Origin: Alphaproteobacteria bacterium
GTDB taxonomy: Bacteria; Pseudomonadota; Alphaproteobacteria; UBA8366; Aestuariispiraceae
Length of the DNA stretch: 64,000 nt
Direction of reading: 5' to 3'
NCBI GenBank assembly: GCA_033344895.1
Contig: JAWPMN010000001.1
Coordinates: forward strand, 2,426,001-2,490,000
Numbering within the stretch: position 1 is the stretch's first letter; each line of letters starts with the position of its first letter. The position numbers and the translations under genes were made by a program. Under the pieces are notes generated by a model. It did no database searches. It saw only the letters and a list, made by a program, of their open reading frames with translations, and was not told where the DNA came from. Shown piece after piece: positions 15,773 to 25,316 of this stretch.

Positions 15773-18559
15773 TCAGTTCTCGTCGCCCGGATTGGAAAGG
15801 AACGCCTGGGTTTTCTCGACGGTCTCCTTGAGGCCAATTCTTTCCACCGCAACGCCTTCGGGAAACGCGCCGAGCAGCCGCGATGGCATGCGACTGTCCA
15901 GCAGGACGAAGACGCCGCGGTCATCTCCCCGTCGGATCAGGCGTCCGAAAGCCTGCTTCAATTTCAGACGGGTCAGCGCGTCGTCATACTCCTTGCCCCC
16001 GAAATGCTTGCGCCGTGCCTTGTGCAGGATGGTGGGGCGTGGCCAGGGCACGCGATCGAAGACGATCAGTCTCAAACTGTCCCCCGGAACATCGACCCCA
16101 TCCCGGATTGCGTCGGTTCCCAACAGGCAGCTATGCGGATCGGCGCGGAACATGTCGATGAGTGTCGGCAGGTTCAGGGCATCGACATGCTGTGCCAGCA
16201 GATCGATCCCGTCCGCTTCCAGGTCCTCCGCGATGCGGCTGTAGACGCCGCGCAACCGTGAAATTGCCGTGAAAAGACCAAGGCCACCCCCGCCGGCGGC
16301 CCGGAACAGGGCGCGATAGGCCGCAGCGACCTGGCTGGCGTCATTCTTGTTGATGTCCGTGACGATGAAGACCCGGGTATTGGCCGGATAGTCGAAGGGG
16401 GACGGCACGCGCGCCCGGACCGGTGGTGCCGGCAGGAAATCCGTGCCGCTGCGCCTCTCCGCGGATTTCCAGTCGGCCTCCGCATCGCCTGACCCGTCGG
16501 TCAATGTGGCGGACGTGACCAAGGCGCCGTGGCTGTTGATCAGGACGGTTTCCGCGAAGGGGAAGCTGGGATCGATCCAGTGTCGGCGCATACCGACATC
16601 GAGGTCGCGTCCATCCGTGCGCGCGACATCGAACCATTCCACGAACTGTTCGGGTGTCGACTGACCGAGAGAGTCCGCCATGCTTGCCGCCGCCTTGGCA
16701 TAGTCGACGACGCGATGCTGCAGCGATCGGCAGATCTGCTCGATTCGGGTCTTTTCCGCGCTTTCCAGTTCTTCCGCCTCATCGGACAGGCGGGATCCCA
16801 TGCCATCCAGCAGGCCTTTCGCGGATGATGCCATGTCTCGAAACAGGTCGCGTACCGACAGGGCGCAATCCAGAATTTCCGGACCCGGATCGCTGACCTC
16901 CACTTCCAGACCGAAGGGGCCGTCGGAGTCTCTGGATCGGGCGTAGACCGCCCGCCGAACCTCAGCCAGGAAGGCCTCCACCGGGCCGGAGGGGCGCCCT
17001 TCGGCCAATCTGGTATGCCAGCCTTCCCCAGGCAGCCCGGCCGCCGCTCGCAGCAAACGTTCCAGATGTTCGCGATTGCTTTCGTCCCCTAGCAGGTCTT
17101 CGCAGCGGGCCTTCAGACCCCTTGCGCGCCCCCGGCCTGTGCCTTCCGCACCGCGCAGCCAGCGGCGCAGTTCCGCCGTCTCCTGGCCGGACAGATGCGC
17201 GGAGAAGGCGCTGTCGGCCGCGTCAAAGACATGGTGCCCCTCATCAAAGACAAGACGCGTGGTCCGGCCACCCAGGTCCAAGGCGCCGCGCGCGGCCTGA
17301 ACCATGACGAGGGCATGATTTGCAACGACCAGATCGGCCCGTCGGGAGCGCCGGACACCGCGTTCGATGAAGCAACGGCTGTAATGCGCGCAGGCGGTAT
17401 AGACACATTCGCCGCGGCGGTCGGTCAGACTGGAAAGGCGCCTTCCGCCGGTCAGGTCGACCAGCCAGGCCGGAAAGTCGCCGCCGGTCATGTCGCCGTC
17501 CCGGGTCGCGGCGGTCCAACGTGCCATCAGACCCAGCGGCACCGCTTCGCCGGGGCTGGCGGCGACTGCGCGCGCCGTTTCTTCCAGGTTCAGCAGGCAG
17601 AGATAGTTTTCCCGGCCTTTTCGGACCACGACGCGCCGTTCCTTCACCGCAGGATCCGGGAAAAGGCGATTCAACTCGGTGTCGATCTGGTGCTGCAGGT
17701 TGCGGGTGTAGGTCGACAGCCAGACCGGTCCTTCGTTCTTCTCCGCCCACAGGCTGGCCGGGGCAATGTAGCCCAGGGTCTTGCCGACACCGGTGCCTGC
17801 CTCCGCCAGAACGACCGAGGGGGCGCCCTCGTCCCGGCGCGGGCGGAAAACCTCGCTGACGGCAGAGGCATAGTCCGATTGACTGGGCCGTGCTTCCGCA
17901 CCCTCACCGAGAAGATCGGCAAGACGGGCCCGGGCCTCCGACGGCTCCACCGCCAGGTCACCCGGCGGGGGCGGCGGCGCGTCTTCCTGCCATTCCGGCA
18001 GATCCTTCCAGACATCCAGGCCAGAAACCGGTGCCCGCAGACCGGCCTCCTCCGGATCGGTCCCCAGGGCGGCAAGGACGGAAGGCGCCCAGACCCAGCC
18101 ACCGCGCGCCATCGCCAGGGCCGTGCGTTTCGCGCCGGGGTCGCGCTCGCCGGTCGCGATCAGATGCCGCAGCAGACGCTGGGCGGCCTTCGGCAGCAGG
18201 ATCGCCTGATCCTCAAGGGCACCAGGTTGCGGCAGATGCAGGGCCTCGGCGAGGCCGCGCGGTGTTGGCACACAGAACTGGGCCGGAGCGACGAAGGCGA
18301 AGAGTTCCAGCAGGTCATAGCTGCGCGACGGCGGTCTGGCACCGATCCGTGCGGCTGTGGCCGGGGCGTGCAACATAAAGACCGGACCGCCGCGCCCGAG
18401 CCGCCGCGCCGCCTCCTTGTGCGACAGTCGTTCCAACTCTCCGTCCGGGGTCAGCCAGGCGCAGTCATGCACGCCCGCGACAAGCGCGGGGACCGGTCCC
18501 AGATGAAGGGTGGGGGCGGCGCACATGGCGGGCACTTTCGCCGGATTCCGCCCGATCAC
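15773..18559 (-). CDS. DinG-like superfamily 2 DNA helicase with Fe-S cluster
   Basis: ATP-dependent 5'-3' DNA helicase of the XPD/DinG family. The 928-residue form has an alphaproteobacterial N-terminal extension of about 240 residues (ending in the PPPPPG linker). Walker A, AEAGTGVGKT, lies at about 252-261. Cysteines in YLC, GEC, TAC and SRC provide the four ligands of the [4Fe-4S] domain. The DEAH-type box is FDEGHH, and motif VI is LKQAFGRLIRRGDDRG. The GTG at 18559 is the furthest start; an ATG at 18526 (residue 12) is equally plausible, and neither has a strong ribosome site. It follows pepN by 24 bp on the same strand. Confidence 0.9.
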   Translation of the reverse strand: MIGRNPAKVPAMCAAPTLHLGPVPALVAGVHDCAWLTPDGELERLSHKEAARRLGRGGPVFMLHAPATAARIGARPPSRSYDLLELFAFVAPAQFCVPTPRGLAEALHLPQPGALEDQAILLPKAAQRLLRHLIATGERDPGAKRTALAMARGGWVWAPSVLAALGTDPEEAGLRAPVSGLDVWKDLPEWQEDAPPPPPGDLAVEPSEARARLADLLGEGAEARPSQSDYASAVSEVFRPRRDEGAPSVVLAEAGTGVGKTLGYIAPASLWAEKNEGPVWLSTYTRNLQHQIDTELNRLFPDPAVKERRVVVRKGRENYLCLLNLEETARAVAASPGEAVPLGLMARWTAATRDGDMTGGDFPAWLVDLTGGRRLSSLTDRRGECVYTACAHYSRCFIERGVRRSRRADLVVANHALVMVQAARGALDLGGRTTRLVFDEGHHVFDAADSAFSAHLSGQETAELRRWLRGAEGTGRGRARGLKARCEDLLGDESNREHLERLLRAAAGLPGEGWHTRLAEGRPSGPVEAFLAEVRRAVYARSRDSDGPFGLEVEVSDPGPEILDCALSVRDLFRDMASSAKGLLDGMGSRLSDEAEELESAEKTRIEQICRSLQHRVVDYAKAAASMADSLGQSTPEQFVEWFDVARTDGRDLDVGMRRHWIDPSFPFAETVLINSHGALVTSATLTDGSGDAEADWKSAERRSGTDFLPAPPVRARVPSPFDYPANTRVFIVTDINKNDASQVAAAYRALFRAAGGGGLGLFTAISRLRGVYSRIAEDLEADGIDLLAQHVDALNLPTLIDMFRADPHSCLLGTDAIRDGVDVPGDSLRLIVFDRVPWPRPTILHKARRKHFGGKEYDDALTRLKLKQAFGRLIRRGDDRGVFVLLDSRMPSRLLGAFPEGVAVERIGLKETVEKTQAFLSNPGDEN

Positions 18560-18564
18560 TCAAG

Positions 18565-18583
18565 CGCGGGGCTGTCCCCCGCG
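18565..18583 (-). repeat. GC-rich hairpin immediately after pepN
   Basis: A perfect 7-bp inverted repeat, CGCGGGG (18565-18571) and CCCCGCG (18577-18583), fills the 24-bp gap between pepN and the helicase gene. It starts one base after the pepN stop codon on the minus strand. No T run follows, so it may act as an mRNA 3'-end stabiliser or partial attenuator rather than a full terminator. Confidence 0.5.
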
Positions 18584-21190
18584 TCAACCGGACAGGGATT
18601 TTGAAGCGATCTCCGTGCAGTCACGGCTCAGGCCGTCAGTGTCCGCGAAGCGCTGCAACTCGGCCTTCATGGCCTGGCTGCGTTCCGCGGTCAGGCGCCG
18701 CCACTGGCCAAAGACCCCCAGCATCCTGGCCGCGACCTGCGGATTGACCTTGTCGAGCTGCTGCAGGAAGTCGATGACGAACTTGTACCCGCTGCCGTCC
18801 TTGGCATGGAAACGGATGGGGTTGCCCATGGCGAAGGCACCGACCAGGGCACGAACCTTGTTCGGCTTCCGGATCGAAAAGACAGGATGCTCCATCAGGG
18901 CGCGAACCCGATCCAGCGTATCGGGCAGTGTGCTCATTGCCTGTACCGACAGCCACTTGTCGATCACCTGCTCGTCGTTTCGGAACCGCTCGTAGAAATC
19001 GGCCAACGCGCCCTCTCGGGCTTCCCCGGGGGCGTCCGACAGGGCGGACAGGGCCGCCATGCGATCGGTCATGTTGTCGGCGTCGTCATATCGTGCTTTG
19101 GCCAGCGCGACCGCCTCGGGCCTGCCGCTCGCGACGATATAGGACAGCGCCGCGTTGCGCAGCGACCTTTGGCCGGCGGCATCGGCACCGGGGTCGAAGG
19201 CGCCGGTCTGTGCCATATCTGTGTGGATGCGATTCAGATCGTCCCACAGCATGTCACCGATGGCGCGGCGCAATGTCTTGCGGGCCTCATGAATCTCATC
19301 GACCGGGACCGGGCGCAGCTGTTCCGCGACATAATCTTCGCTGGGCAGGGCGATGGCGAGGGCCCGGAAGGCCGGGTCGAGATTCTCGTCAGCCAGTGTA
19401 CGGCCCAGCGCGGCAATGAACTCCCGGTCGATCCGGGCTTCCTGCCCGTCACGCAAATCGGCGACCATCTGAATGAGTAGGGCCGTCGCATATTGCTGAC
19501 CGGCCTCCCAGCGGGCGAACGGATCGCTGTCGTGCCCCATCAGGTGGACCCGTTCCGCCGGGGTGTAATCCGCCTTCAGCGTAATCGGTGCCGAGAATCC
19601 GCGATTCAGGGACGGCACGGTTCCGGGATCGACATTTTCGAAGACGGTTGTCTGGGCCGCTTCCGACAGGGTGATGACGGTCTCCGTTCCGACTTCACGC
19701 CCGTCCGGGCCGATCAGTCCGACCCGGATCGGAATCTGCAGCGGTTTCTTCTCCGCCTGACCTGGTGTGGCCTTCGTCGTCTGGACGAGTTTCAGGGTCA
19801 GGGTCCGGCTGTCGGCGTCGTGGGTCCAGCTTGCGGTGACCTCCGGCGTGCCGGATTGCGAATACCAGAGCTTGAAATGGGTCAGATCGACGCCGTTTGC
19901 ATCCGCCATGGCCGCCGCGAAATCGTCGCAGGTCACGGCCTGCCCGTCGTGGCGTTCGAAATAGAGCTTCATGCCCTTCTGGAAACCGTCCTCACCCAGC
20001 ATGGCATGCATCATCCGGATGACTTCCGCGCCCTTTTCGTAGACGGTCGCGGTGTAGAAGTTGTTGATCTCGATATAGCTTTCCGGGCGTACCGGATGGG
20101 CCAGCGGACCGGCGTCCTCCGGGAACTGTCTCGCGCGCAGCGTGCGCACATCCTGGATACGTTTGACGGCGCGGGACCGCATGTCCGCGGAAAATTCCTG
20201 ATCGCGGAAAACGGTCAGGCCTTCCTTCAGGCTCAACTGGAACCAGTCGCGGCAGGTCACGCGATTGCCCGTCCAGTTGTGGAAGTATTCATGGCCGACA
20301 ATCGCCTCGATATTGGCGTAATCGGCATCCGTCGCCGTATGGGAATCCGCCAGGATGTATTTGGCGTTGAAGACGTTCAGCGACTTGTTCTCCATGGCGC
20401 CCATGTTGAAATCGCTGACGGCGACTATGTTGAATATGTCCAGGTCGTACTCCAGGCCGAACCGGTCCTCATCCCACTTCATCGACCGTTTCAGTGCATC
20501 CATGGCATAGGCGCAGCGCGGCGCGTTACCGGGCTCGACCCAGATCTTGAGGTCGACCGTGCGTCCGCTCATGGTTTCGAACGTGTCTTCCAGCGCATCG
20601 AGCCGACCTGCGACCAGCGCAAACAGATAGGCAGGCTTGGGGAACGGGTCCTCCCAGACGGTCAGGTGGCGGCCGTCATCCAGGTCCGATTCCTCGATCA
20701 GGTTGCCATTCGACAACAGGACAGGGCAGGCCGCGCGGTCGGCGCGGATGGTCACCCGGAACCGGCTCATGACATCCGGGCGGTCGGGGTAGTAGGTAAT
20801 GCGCCGGAACCCTTCCGCCTCGCACTGCGTGCAGTAGATGCCGTTCGACTGATACAGGCCTTCCAGTCGTGTATTGTCCGCCGGATTGATCGACACGACC
20901 GTCCGAAGGGTGAATTCGGCGGGTGCTTCCAGCAGCGTCAGTCCGGTTTCCCCCGTCTTGTAGGCCTCCTGCTTCAGCGGCACGCCGTCTAGATCGATCT
21001 CCAGCAGCCGAAGGGCCTCGCCTTCCAGAAAGACCGGCTCTGCGCCGCCATCCGTCCGAACGATCCGCAGGGTGGATTCGACCTGAGTCCCGGACGGCGC
21101 CAGATCGAAAGCCAGATCGGCGGACTCGACCGAGATGCGCGGCGGCGTGTAGTCGGACAGGTGAATGACGGGGGGCTGTTCAGTCTTCAT
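18584..21190 (-). CDS. pepN: Aminopeptidase N (M1 family)
   Basis: Zinc metallopeptidase that removes N-terminal residues from peptides in the cytoplasm. The 868-residue length fits the bacterial PepN type. The exopeptidase motif GAMEN lies at 264-268, the zinc site HEYFH at 300-304, and the third ligand Glu323 sits in LKEGLT. The C-terminal helical domain is present and runs to an intact stop. It is monocistronic or cotranscribed with the downstream helicase. The ribosome site and ATG at 21190 give the expected N-terminus. Confidence 0.95.
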   Translation of the reverse strand: MKTEQPPVIHLSDYTPPRISVESADLAFDLAPSGTQVESTLRIVRTDGGAEPVFLEGEALRLLEIDLDGVPLKQEAYKTGETGLTLLEAPAEFTLRTVVSINPADNTRLEGLYQSNGIYCTQCEAEGFRRITYYPDRPDVMSRFRVTIRADRAACPVLLSNGNLIEESDLDDGRHLTVWEDPFPKPAYLFALVAGRLDALEDTFETMSGRTVDLKIWVEPGNAPRCAYAMDALKRSMKWDEDRFGLEYDLDIFNIVAVSDFNMGAMENKSLNVFNAKYILADSHTATDADYANIEAIVGHEYFHNWTGNRVTCRDWFQLSLKEGLTVFRDQEFSADMRSRAVKRIQDVRTLRARQFPEDAGPLAHPVRPESYIEINNFYTATVYEKGAEVIRMMHAMLGEDGFQKGMKLYFERHDGQAVTCDDFAAAMADANGVDLTHFKLWYSQSGTPEVTASWTHDADSRTLTLKLVQTTKATPGQAEKKPLQIPIRVGLIGPDGREVGTETVITLSEAAQTTVFENVDPGTVPSLNRGFSAPITLKADYTPAERVHLMGHDSDPFARWEAGQQYATALLIQMVADLRDGQEARIDREFIAALGRTLADENLDPAFRALAIALPSEDYVAEQLRPVPVDEIHEARKTLRRAIGDMLWDDLNRIHTDMAQTGAFDPGADAAGQRSLRNAALSYIVASGRPEAVALAKARYDDADNMTDRMAALSALSDAPGEAREGALADFYERFRNDEQVIDKWLSVQAMSTLPDTLDRVRALMEHPVFSIRKPNKVRALVGAFAMGNPIRFHAKDGSGYKFVIDFLQQLDKVNPQVAARMLGVFGQWRRLTAERSQAMKAELQRFADTDGLSRDCTEIASKSLSG

Positions 21191-21266
21191 TCGGGGCTCC
21201 GGAAAACGGCGGGTTCATTCACCTCAAGATCGGGTTTATCGCCGTTCCGTCAAGCCTTGCCGCCAA

Positions 21267-22178
21267 TCAGGGCCACATTGTTTCTGGCCCGGAGAAGCGT
21301 GCCGTGAGGAAGTCGATGAAGGCCCTGACCTTGGCGGATAGATGCCTGTTCGGCGGGTAGATCGCATAGATCCCGATCGGTTCCGGCTCGTATTCTTCCA
21401 GCGCGGTTACCAGCACCCCGCTGCGGATCGCATCCGCGCAGATGAAGGTCGGTGTAAAGACGATGCCAATGCCGGAAGCCGCCGTCTGCATCAGAATGTT
21501 GCCGTTGTTCGACGTCATCGGCCCCTTCACCCGAACGGAAATTTCCTCGCCCGGGTTGTCGGGATCCCGAAAGCGCCAGGTGTTGGGTGCGTTCAGGTAG
21601 GTGTAGGTTAGGCAGTCATGGTTTACGAGGTCGGTCGGATGGGTCGGTCTGCCCATTTCCTCCCAGTAGGCCGGTGTCGCGGCCAGCACGATCCGGGTCT
21701 CGGCGATCCGCTTGGCGATCAGACTGGAATCCTGAAGCACGCTGATCCGGACCGCGAGGTCGAATCCTTCCTCGACGAGATCGACCTTCCGGTCGCTGAA
21801 ATCGATATCGACGCTCAGTTCCCTGTGCGCGCACATGAAGTCGGGCAGGGCGGCGGCCAGATGCGCGATCCCGAAGCTAAGCGGGGCCGAGACGCGCAGG
21901 CGTCCGCGCGGAACGTCCTGCAGCTTCGTGACGGCGAGCTCGGCCTCCTCCGCTTCCGAAATGATGCGACGGCACCGCTCGTAATAGGCCTGTCCGACCT
22001 CTGTCAGGTTGAGACGCCGGGTCGTCCTGGCCAGCAACTGTGCCCCGAGGCGCTGTTCCAGGCGCGTTACCTGTTTGCTGACCGCCGATTTGGATTGCCC
22101 CAGCTTTTCGGCGGCGGCGGTGAAGCTGCCCTCCTCGACGACCGCTGCGAACACCGCGATACTACTCAAATCCTGCAT
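21267..22178 (-). CDS. LysR-family transcriptional regulator
   Basis: A 303-residue regulator with an N-terminal winged HTH (residues about 1-60: SIAVFAAVVEEGSFTAAAEKLGQSKSAVSKQVTRLE) and a two-lobed ligand-binding domain (about 90-295) of the common LysR type. It is transcribed away from the glutathionyl-hydroquinone reductase gene, the usual arrangement for a LysR regulator and its target. A 6-bp inverted repeat in the shared gap is a candidate operator. The inducer is unknown; quinone or electrophile stress is inferred from the target genes. Confidence 0.9.
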   Translation of the reverse strand: MQDLSSIAVFAAVVEEGSFTAAAEKLGQSKSAVSKQVTRLEQRLGAQLLARTTRRLNLTEVGQAYYERCRRIISEAEEAELAVTKLQDVPRGRLRVSAPLSFGIAHLAAALPDFMCAHRELSVDIDFSDRKVDLVEEGFDLAVRISVLQDSSLIAKRIAETRIVLAATPAYWEEMGRPTHPTDLVNHDCLTYTYLNAPNTWRFRDPDNPGEEISVRVKGPMTSNNGNILMQTAASGIGIVFTPTFICADAIRSGVLVTALEEYEPEPIGIYAIYPPNRHLSAKVRAFIDFLTARFSGPETMWP

Positions 22179-22228
22179 CGTTCGACCCTTCTGAAACCGG
22201 ACGTCGGTAGATTAGGCCGGTTTTCGAA

Positions 22229-22256
22229 ACAATCAAATTCTATTAGCGAAGATTGT
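22229..22256. promoter_or_regulatory. Candidate LysR operator between lysR-type gene and ghr
   Basis: ACAATC (22229-22234) and GATTGT (22251-22256) form an inverted repeat separated by 16 bp, in the 144-bp divergent gap that is visibly more AT-rich than its surroundings. LysR proteins bind spaced inverted repeats in such positions. No experimental link is implied. Confidence 0.4.
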
Positions 22257-22322
22257 CGGGCCGATTGCGCCCACTACGTTGGAAGGGGAAGACGCGACAA
22301 GATATCAAAGAGGAGTTGGATT

Positions 22323-23312
22323 ATGGGTCTCCTGATCGACGGCGAATGGCATGACCGCTGGTATGACACGAAGAAGAATGACGGCAAGTTCGTTCGCGGC
22401 GAATCCCAGTTTCGGAACTGGATCACTGCCGACGGGAGCGCCGGGCCGACCGGTGAAGGCGGATTTGAGGCCGAGAGCGGCCGGTATCGTCTTTACGTCT
22501 CGTTGGCCTGTCCCTGGGCGCATCGTGCCCTGATTTTCCGCGCACTGAAGGGTCTGGAAGACCATATTCCGGTCTCTGTCGTGCACTGGCGCATGAAGGA
22601 AAACGGCTGGACGTTCGATACGGAGGACCCGGAGGTCGATGGCGATCCGATCCACGGCGTCGACTTCCTGCATCAGATTTATACCGCCGTTGATCCCGAC
22701 TATACCGGCCGGGTTACGGTGCCCGTGCTGTACGACACCAAGCGGAACACGATCGTTTCAAACGAATCTGCTGACATTATCCGTATGTTGAACAGCGCCT
22801 TCGACGGCGTCGGCGCCAAGTCGGGGGATTACTATCCCGAGCCTCTGCGCGACGAGATCGATGCGATCAATGAGCGCGTGTACCACACCGTCAACAACGG
22901 CGTTTACAAGTCAGGCTTCGCCACGACGCAGAAGGCATATGAGGAAGCAGTCTATCCGTTGTTCGAAAGCCTCGACTGGCTGGAGGATATTCTGTCCCGG
23001 AAGCGTTTCCTGACCGGGGACCGCATTACCGAGGCCGACTGGCGCCTGTTCACCACTCTGATCCGGTTCGACCCGGTCTATGTCGGCCATTTCAAATGTA
23101 ATATCCGCCGGATCGCGGACTATCCGAACCTGTCCGGCTACCTTCGGGATCTCTACCAGTGGCCGGGGGTCAAGGAGACGGTGAATATGCGTCACATCAA
23201 GGCGCACTACTACGGCAGCCACGAGAAGGTAAACCCGACGGGCGTGATCCCGGTCGGCCCCGAACTTGACCTGGAGCGCCCCCATGGCCGGGAAGGTCTG
23301 ATGGCGGCCTGA
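22323..23312 (+). CDS. Glutathionyl-hydroquinone reductase (YqjG/ECM4 family GST)
   Basis: Reduces glutathionyl-hydroquinones to free hydroquinones with glutathione, protecting against quinones in the cytoplasm. The 329-residue protein has the thioredoxin-like N-domain with the catalytic Cys63 in LACPWAHRAL, the ECM4/YqjG hallmark, and a C-terminal helical GST domain (EADWRLFTTLIRFDPVYVGHFKCN). The frame is open far upstream into the antisense of the LysR gene; the ATG at 22323 is preceded by AGAGGAG. Its product begins MGLLIDGEWHDRWYD, the usual family start. A pirin gene follows directly. Confidence 0.93.
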   Translation: MGLLIDGEWHDRWYDTKKNDGKFVRGESQFRNWITADGSAGPTGEGGFEAESGRYRLYVSLACPWAHRALIFRALKGLEDHIPVSVVHWRMKENGWTFDTEDPEVDGDPIHGVDFLHQIYTAVDPDYTGRVTVPVLYDTKRNTIVSNESADIIRMLNSAFDGVGAKSGDYYPEPLRDEIDAINERVYHTVNNGVYKSGFATTQKAYEEAVYPLFESLDWLEDILSRKRFLTGDRITEADWRLFTTLIRFDPVYVGHFKCNIRRIADYPNLSGYLRDLYQWPGVKETVNMRHIKAHYYGSHEKVNPTGVIPVGPELDLERPHGREGLMAA

Positions 23313-23335
23313 GCGCCGGCCGCAGGAGAATGAAG

Positions 23336-24037
23336 ATGAGCGTTGAAATCCGTCCTTTCGACAGTCTTGGTCACGTGGAGTTCGGTTGGCTGGATGCCCG
23401 CCACCACTTCAGCTTCGGCCACTACTATGATCCCAATCGGATGAATGTCGGGCCGCTTCGTGTCTGGAATGACGATACCATTCGGCCGGGGACGGGCTTC
23501 AGCGCCCATTCGCATCGCGACATGGAGATCATTACCTATGTGCGCGAGGGGGCGATCAGTCACCGCGACAATCTGGGAAACAGCGGCCGCACCGTGGCCG
23601 GGGACATTCAGGTGATGTCCGCTGGCAGCGGGATCGTCCATGAAGAGTTCAATCTGGAAGACAAACCGACCCGGATTTTCCAGATCTGGATCATTCCGCG
23701 CAGCCGCGGGCGGCAGCCGCATTGGGAAACCCGCAGTTTTCCCAAACAGGATGGCGGTCTTGTCGCGATGGCCTCCGGTCGGCCGGGCGTTTCCGGCGCT
23801 GTGCCGATCGATCAGGACGCAACCCTTTTTGCCGGGTCGTTGAAGGCGGGTGTTTCCGTGACTCATCCGCTGGGTCTGTCGCGACAGGCCTATATCGTGC
23901 CGGCGAGTGGGAAGGTCGAGGTCGACGGTCGTGCAGTAGACGCGCGAGACGGTGCCATTCTGCGGATGTTGCAGGACGTCACGATTACCGCCATCGACGA
24001 TTCGGAGGTAATCCTGGTCGACGTTCCGGCTGACTGA
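23336..24037 (+). CDS. Pirin family protein
   Basis: A 233-residue bicupin. The N-terminal cupin keeps all four pirin metal ligands: His58, His60, His102 and Glu104 (SAHSHRDME and GIVHEEF). Bacterial pirins of this type can dioxygenate flavonols such as quercetin or act as redox-sensing regulators; the substrate here is unknown. There are two ATGs, at 23330 and 23336; AGGAG at 23324-23328 is properly spaced only from the second. It lies 23 bp behind the glutathionyl-hydroquinone reductase gene, forming a quinone or phenolic stress pair. Confidence 0.92.
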   Translation: MSVEIRPFDSLGHVEFGWLDARHHFSFGHYYDPNRMNVGPLRVWNDDTIRPGTGFSAHSHRDMEIITYVREGAISHRDNLGNSGRTVAGDIQVMSAGSGIVHEEFNLEDKPTRIFQIWIIPRSRGRQPHWETRSFPKQDGGLVAMASGRPGVSGAVPIDQDATLFAGSLKAGVSVTHPLGLSRQAYIVPASGKVEVDGRAVDARDGAILRMLQDVTITAIDDSEVILVDVPAD

Positions 24038-24168
24038 GAGCTCTTTCAGCCGGGGGCTTCACGAATGTTGTGACGGCCCGTCGATACGCCTGCGCTTGTC
24101 TTTCCCGCGCCCGGTATCATTGTTATCCGCCGTGGGCAGGACATGTTTCACCGGGACGAGAGGATATT

Positions 24169-24858
24169 TTGGTCGATCGCGAGGGAATCAAGCAGGGTTT
24201 CTACCAGACCATGGCACGCGATGCCGAGGCGGCGGGCCTCCTGAAGCCGCTGGGCGACGAGGAGCGCCGACAGTCGCGCATCGATACCATGGCCGCGCGC
24301 CCCGACGGTGCGGGGATCTGGGTTTTCGCCTATGGGTCCCTGATGTGGAACCCGGCGTTCAACTACGTCGAAAAGCGCACGGCGCGTCTGCACGGCTATC
24401 ACCGGTCCTTCTGTCTGCAGACTCCCATCGGACGCGGATCGCCCGATTGTCCGGGACTGGTGCTCGGTCTCGATCAGGGCGGATCGGTTCAGGGTGTCGC
24501 ACTGCGCATCGCCGAGGAAGAAGCGGACGAGGAGCTGGACGTGATCTGGTCCCGCGAGATGCTGGCAGACGCCTATCGCCCGACATGGGTCACCCTGGTC
24601 GATAAGGATGGCGTGCGGTTCCACGCCATCGCCTTCGTGATGCGCCGTGATTGTGAACGCTATGCCGGTCGCTTATCTCTAGAGGAGACCGCTGGCCGGA
24701 TCGCACAGGCGACGGGCCGGCTTGGTCCGTGTTCGGAATATCTGGAACGAACGGTCTCGGCGATGGACGAGATCGGCATTTCGGATGGGCCGATGCACGC
24801 CCTGCGCGCCCGGGTGCGGGCGCTGAAACAAGCGCATGAAGGACGCCCCAATGAGTGA
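24169..24858 (+). CDS. ChaC-family gamma-glutamylcyclotransferase
   Basis: Likely cleaves glutathione to 5-oxoproline and Cys-Gly. The protein has the ChaC substrate loop [11 protein letters not shown] (YGSL at residues 55-58 from the chosen start), GYHRSFC and the acidic [10 protein letters not shown] region with the catalytic Glu. The frame is open from a GTG at 24070, but that adds a Cys/Arg-rich leader unlike the family. A TTG at 24169 with AGAGGA just upstream gives a 229-residue protein of usual size. The exact start is uncertain. Its end overlaps the MsrB start by 8 bp, so the two are cotranslated redox genes. Confidence 0.85.
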   Translation: MVDREGIKQGFYQTMARDAEAAGLLKPLGDEERRQSRIDTMAARPDGAGIWVFAYGSLMWNPAFNYVEKRTARLHGYHRSFCLQTPIGRGSPDCPGLVLGLDQGGSVQGVALRIAEEEADEELDVIWSREMLADAYRPTWVTLVDKDGVRFHAIAFVMRRDCERYAGRLSLEETAGRIAQATGRLGPCSEYLERTVSAMDEIGISDGPMHALRARVRALKQAHEGRPNE

Positions 24859-25267
24859 CACGACCGCCCGCAAGGCCAAGGTGAAACTGAGCGACGCCGA
24901 ATGGCAAGAGCGCCTGTCGGAAGAGGAATACTATGTCACCCGGAAAAAGGGGACGGAGCGCGCCTTTACCGGCAAGTACCACGACAGCAAGACCAAGGGG
25001 CGCTATCTGTGCAAGTGCTGCGGTGAACCGCTGTTTCATTCGAACACCAAATACGACAGCGGTTCGGGCTGGCCGAGCTTCTTCAAGCCGATTGAGGAGA
25101 ACGCCGTGGACGAGCGTTCGGACAACAGTCTGTTCATGCGTCGGACCGAAGTCGTTTGCGCCCGCTGCGATGCCCATCTGGGCCACGTCTTCCCGGATGG
25201 ACCGCGTCCGACCGGCCTGCGCTACTGCATCAATTCGGCGGCGCTGGACCTGGACGAGGATATCTGA
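24851..25267 (+). CDS. msrB: Peptide-methionine (R)-S-oxide reductase MsrB
   Basis: Repairs methionine-R-sulfoxide in proteins. In the 138-residue form the zinc ligands are Cys54, Cys57, Cys103 and Cys106, the core signature is SGSGWPSF, and the catalytic cysteine is Cys126 in RYCINSAAL. An ATG at 24836 would add five residues; I chose 24851 because AAGGA at 24838-24842 is well spaced before it. It overlaps the ChaC gene by 8 bp. With LysR, quinone reductase, pirin and ChaC this makes a thiol/oxidative-stress neighbourhood. Confidence 0.95.
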   Translation: MSDTTARKAKVKLSDAEWQERLSEEEYYVTRKKGTERAFTGKYHDSKTKGRYLCKCCGEPLFHSNTKYDSGSGWPSFFKPIEENAVDERSDNSLFMRRTEVVCARCDAHLGHVFPDGPRPTGLRYCINSAALDLDEDI

Positions 25268-25316
25268 CGGCGATCGGATTTTGACCTGACGCCGAAACCA
25301 ACCTATATCCGGCGCC

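Noticed and set aside
15667-15924. Extended N-terminus of the lipoprotein hydrolase
   Set aside because: It overlaps the helicase gene by about 150 bp and would bury the lipoprotein signal inside the protein.
17195-18604. Plus-strand open frame of 469 codons opposite the helicase
   Set aside because: Covers the confident DinG-like gene in antisense and shows no domain.
19493-20992. Plus-strand open frame of 499 codons opposite pepN
   Set aside because: Antisense shadow of pepN, whose active-site motifs are intact.
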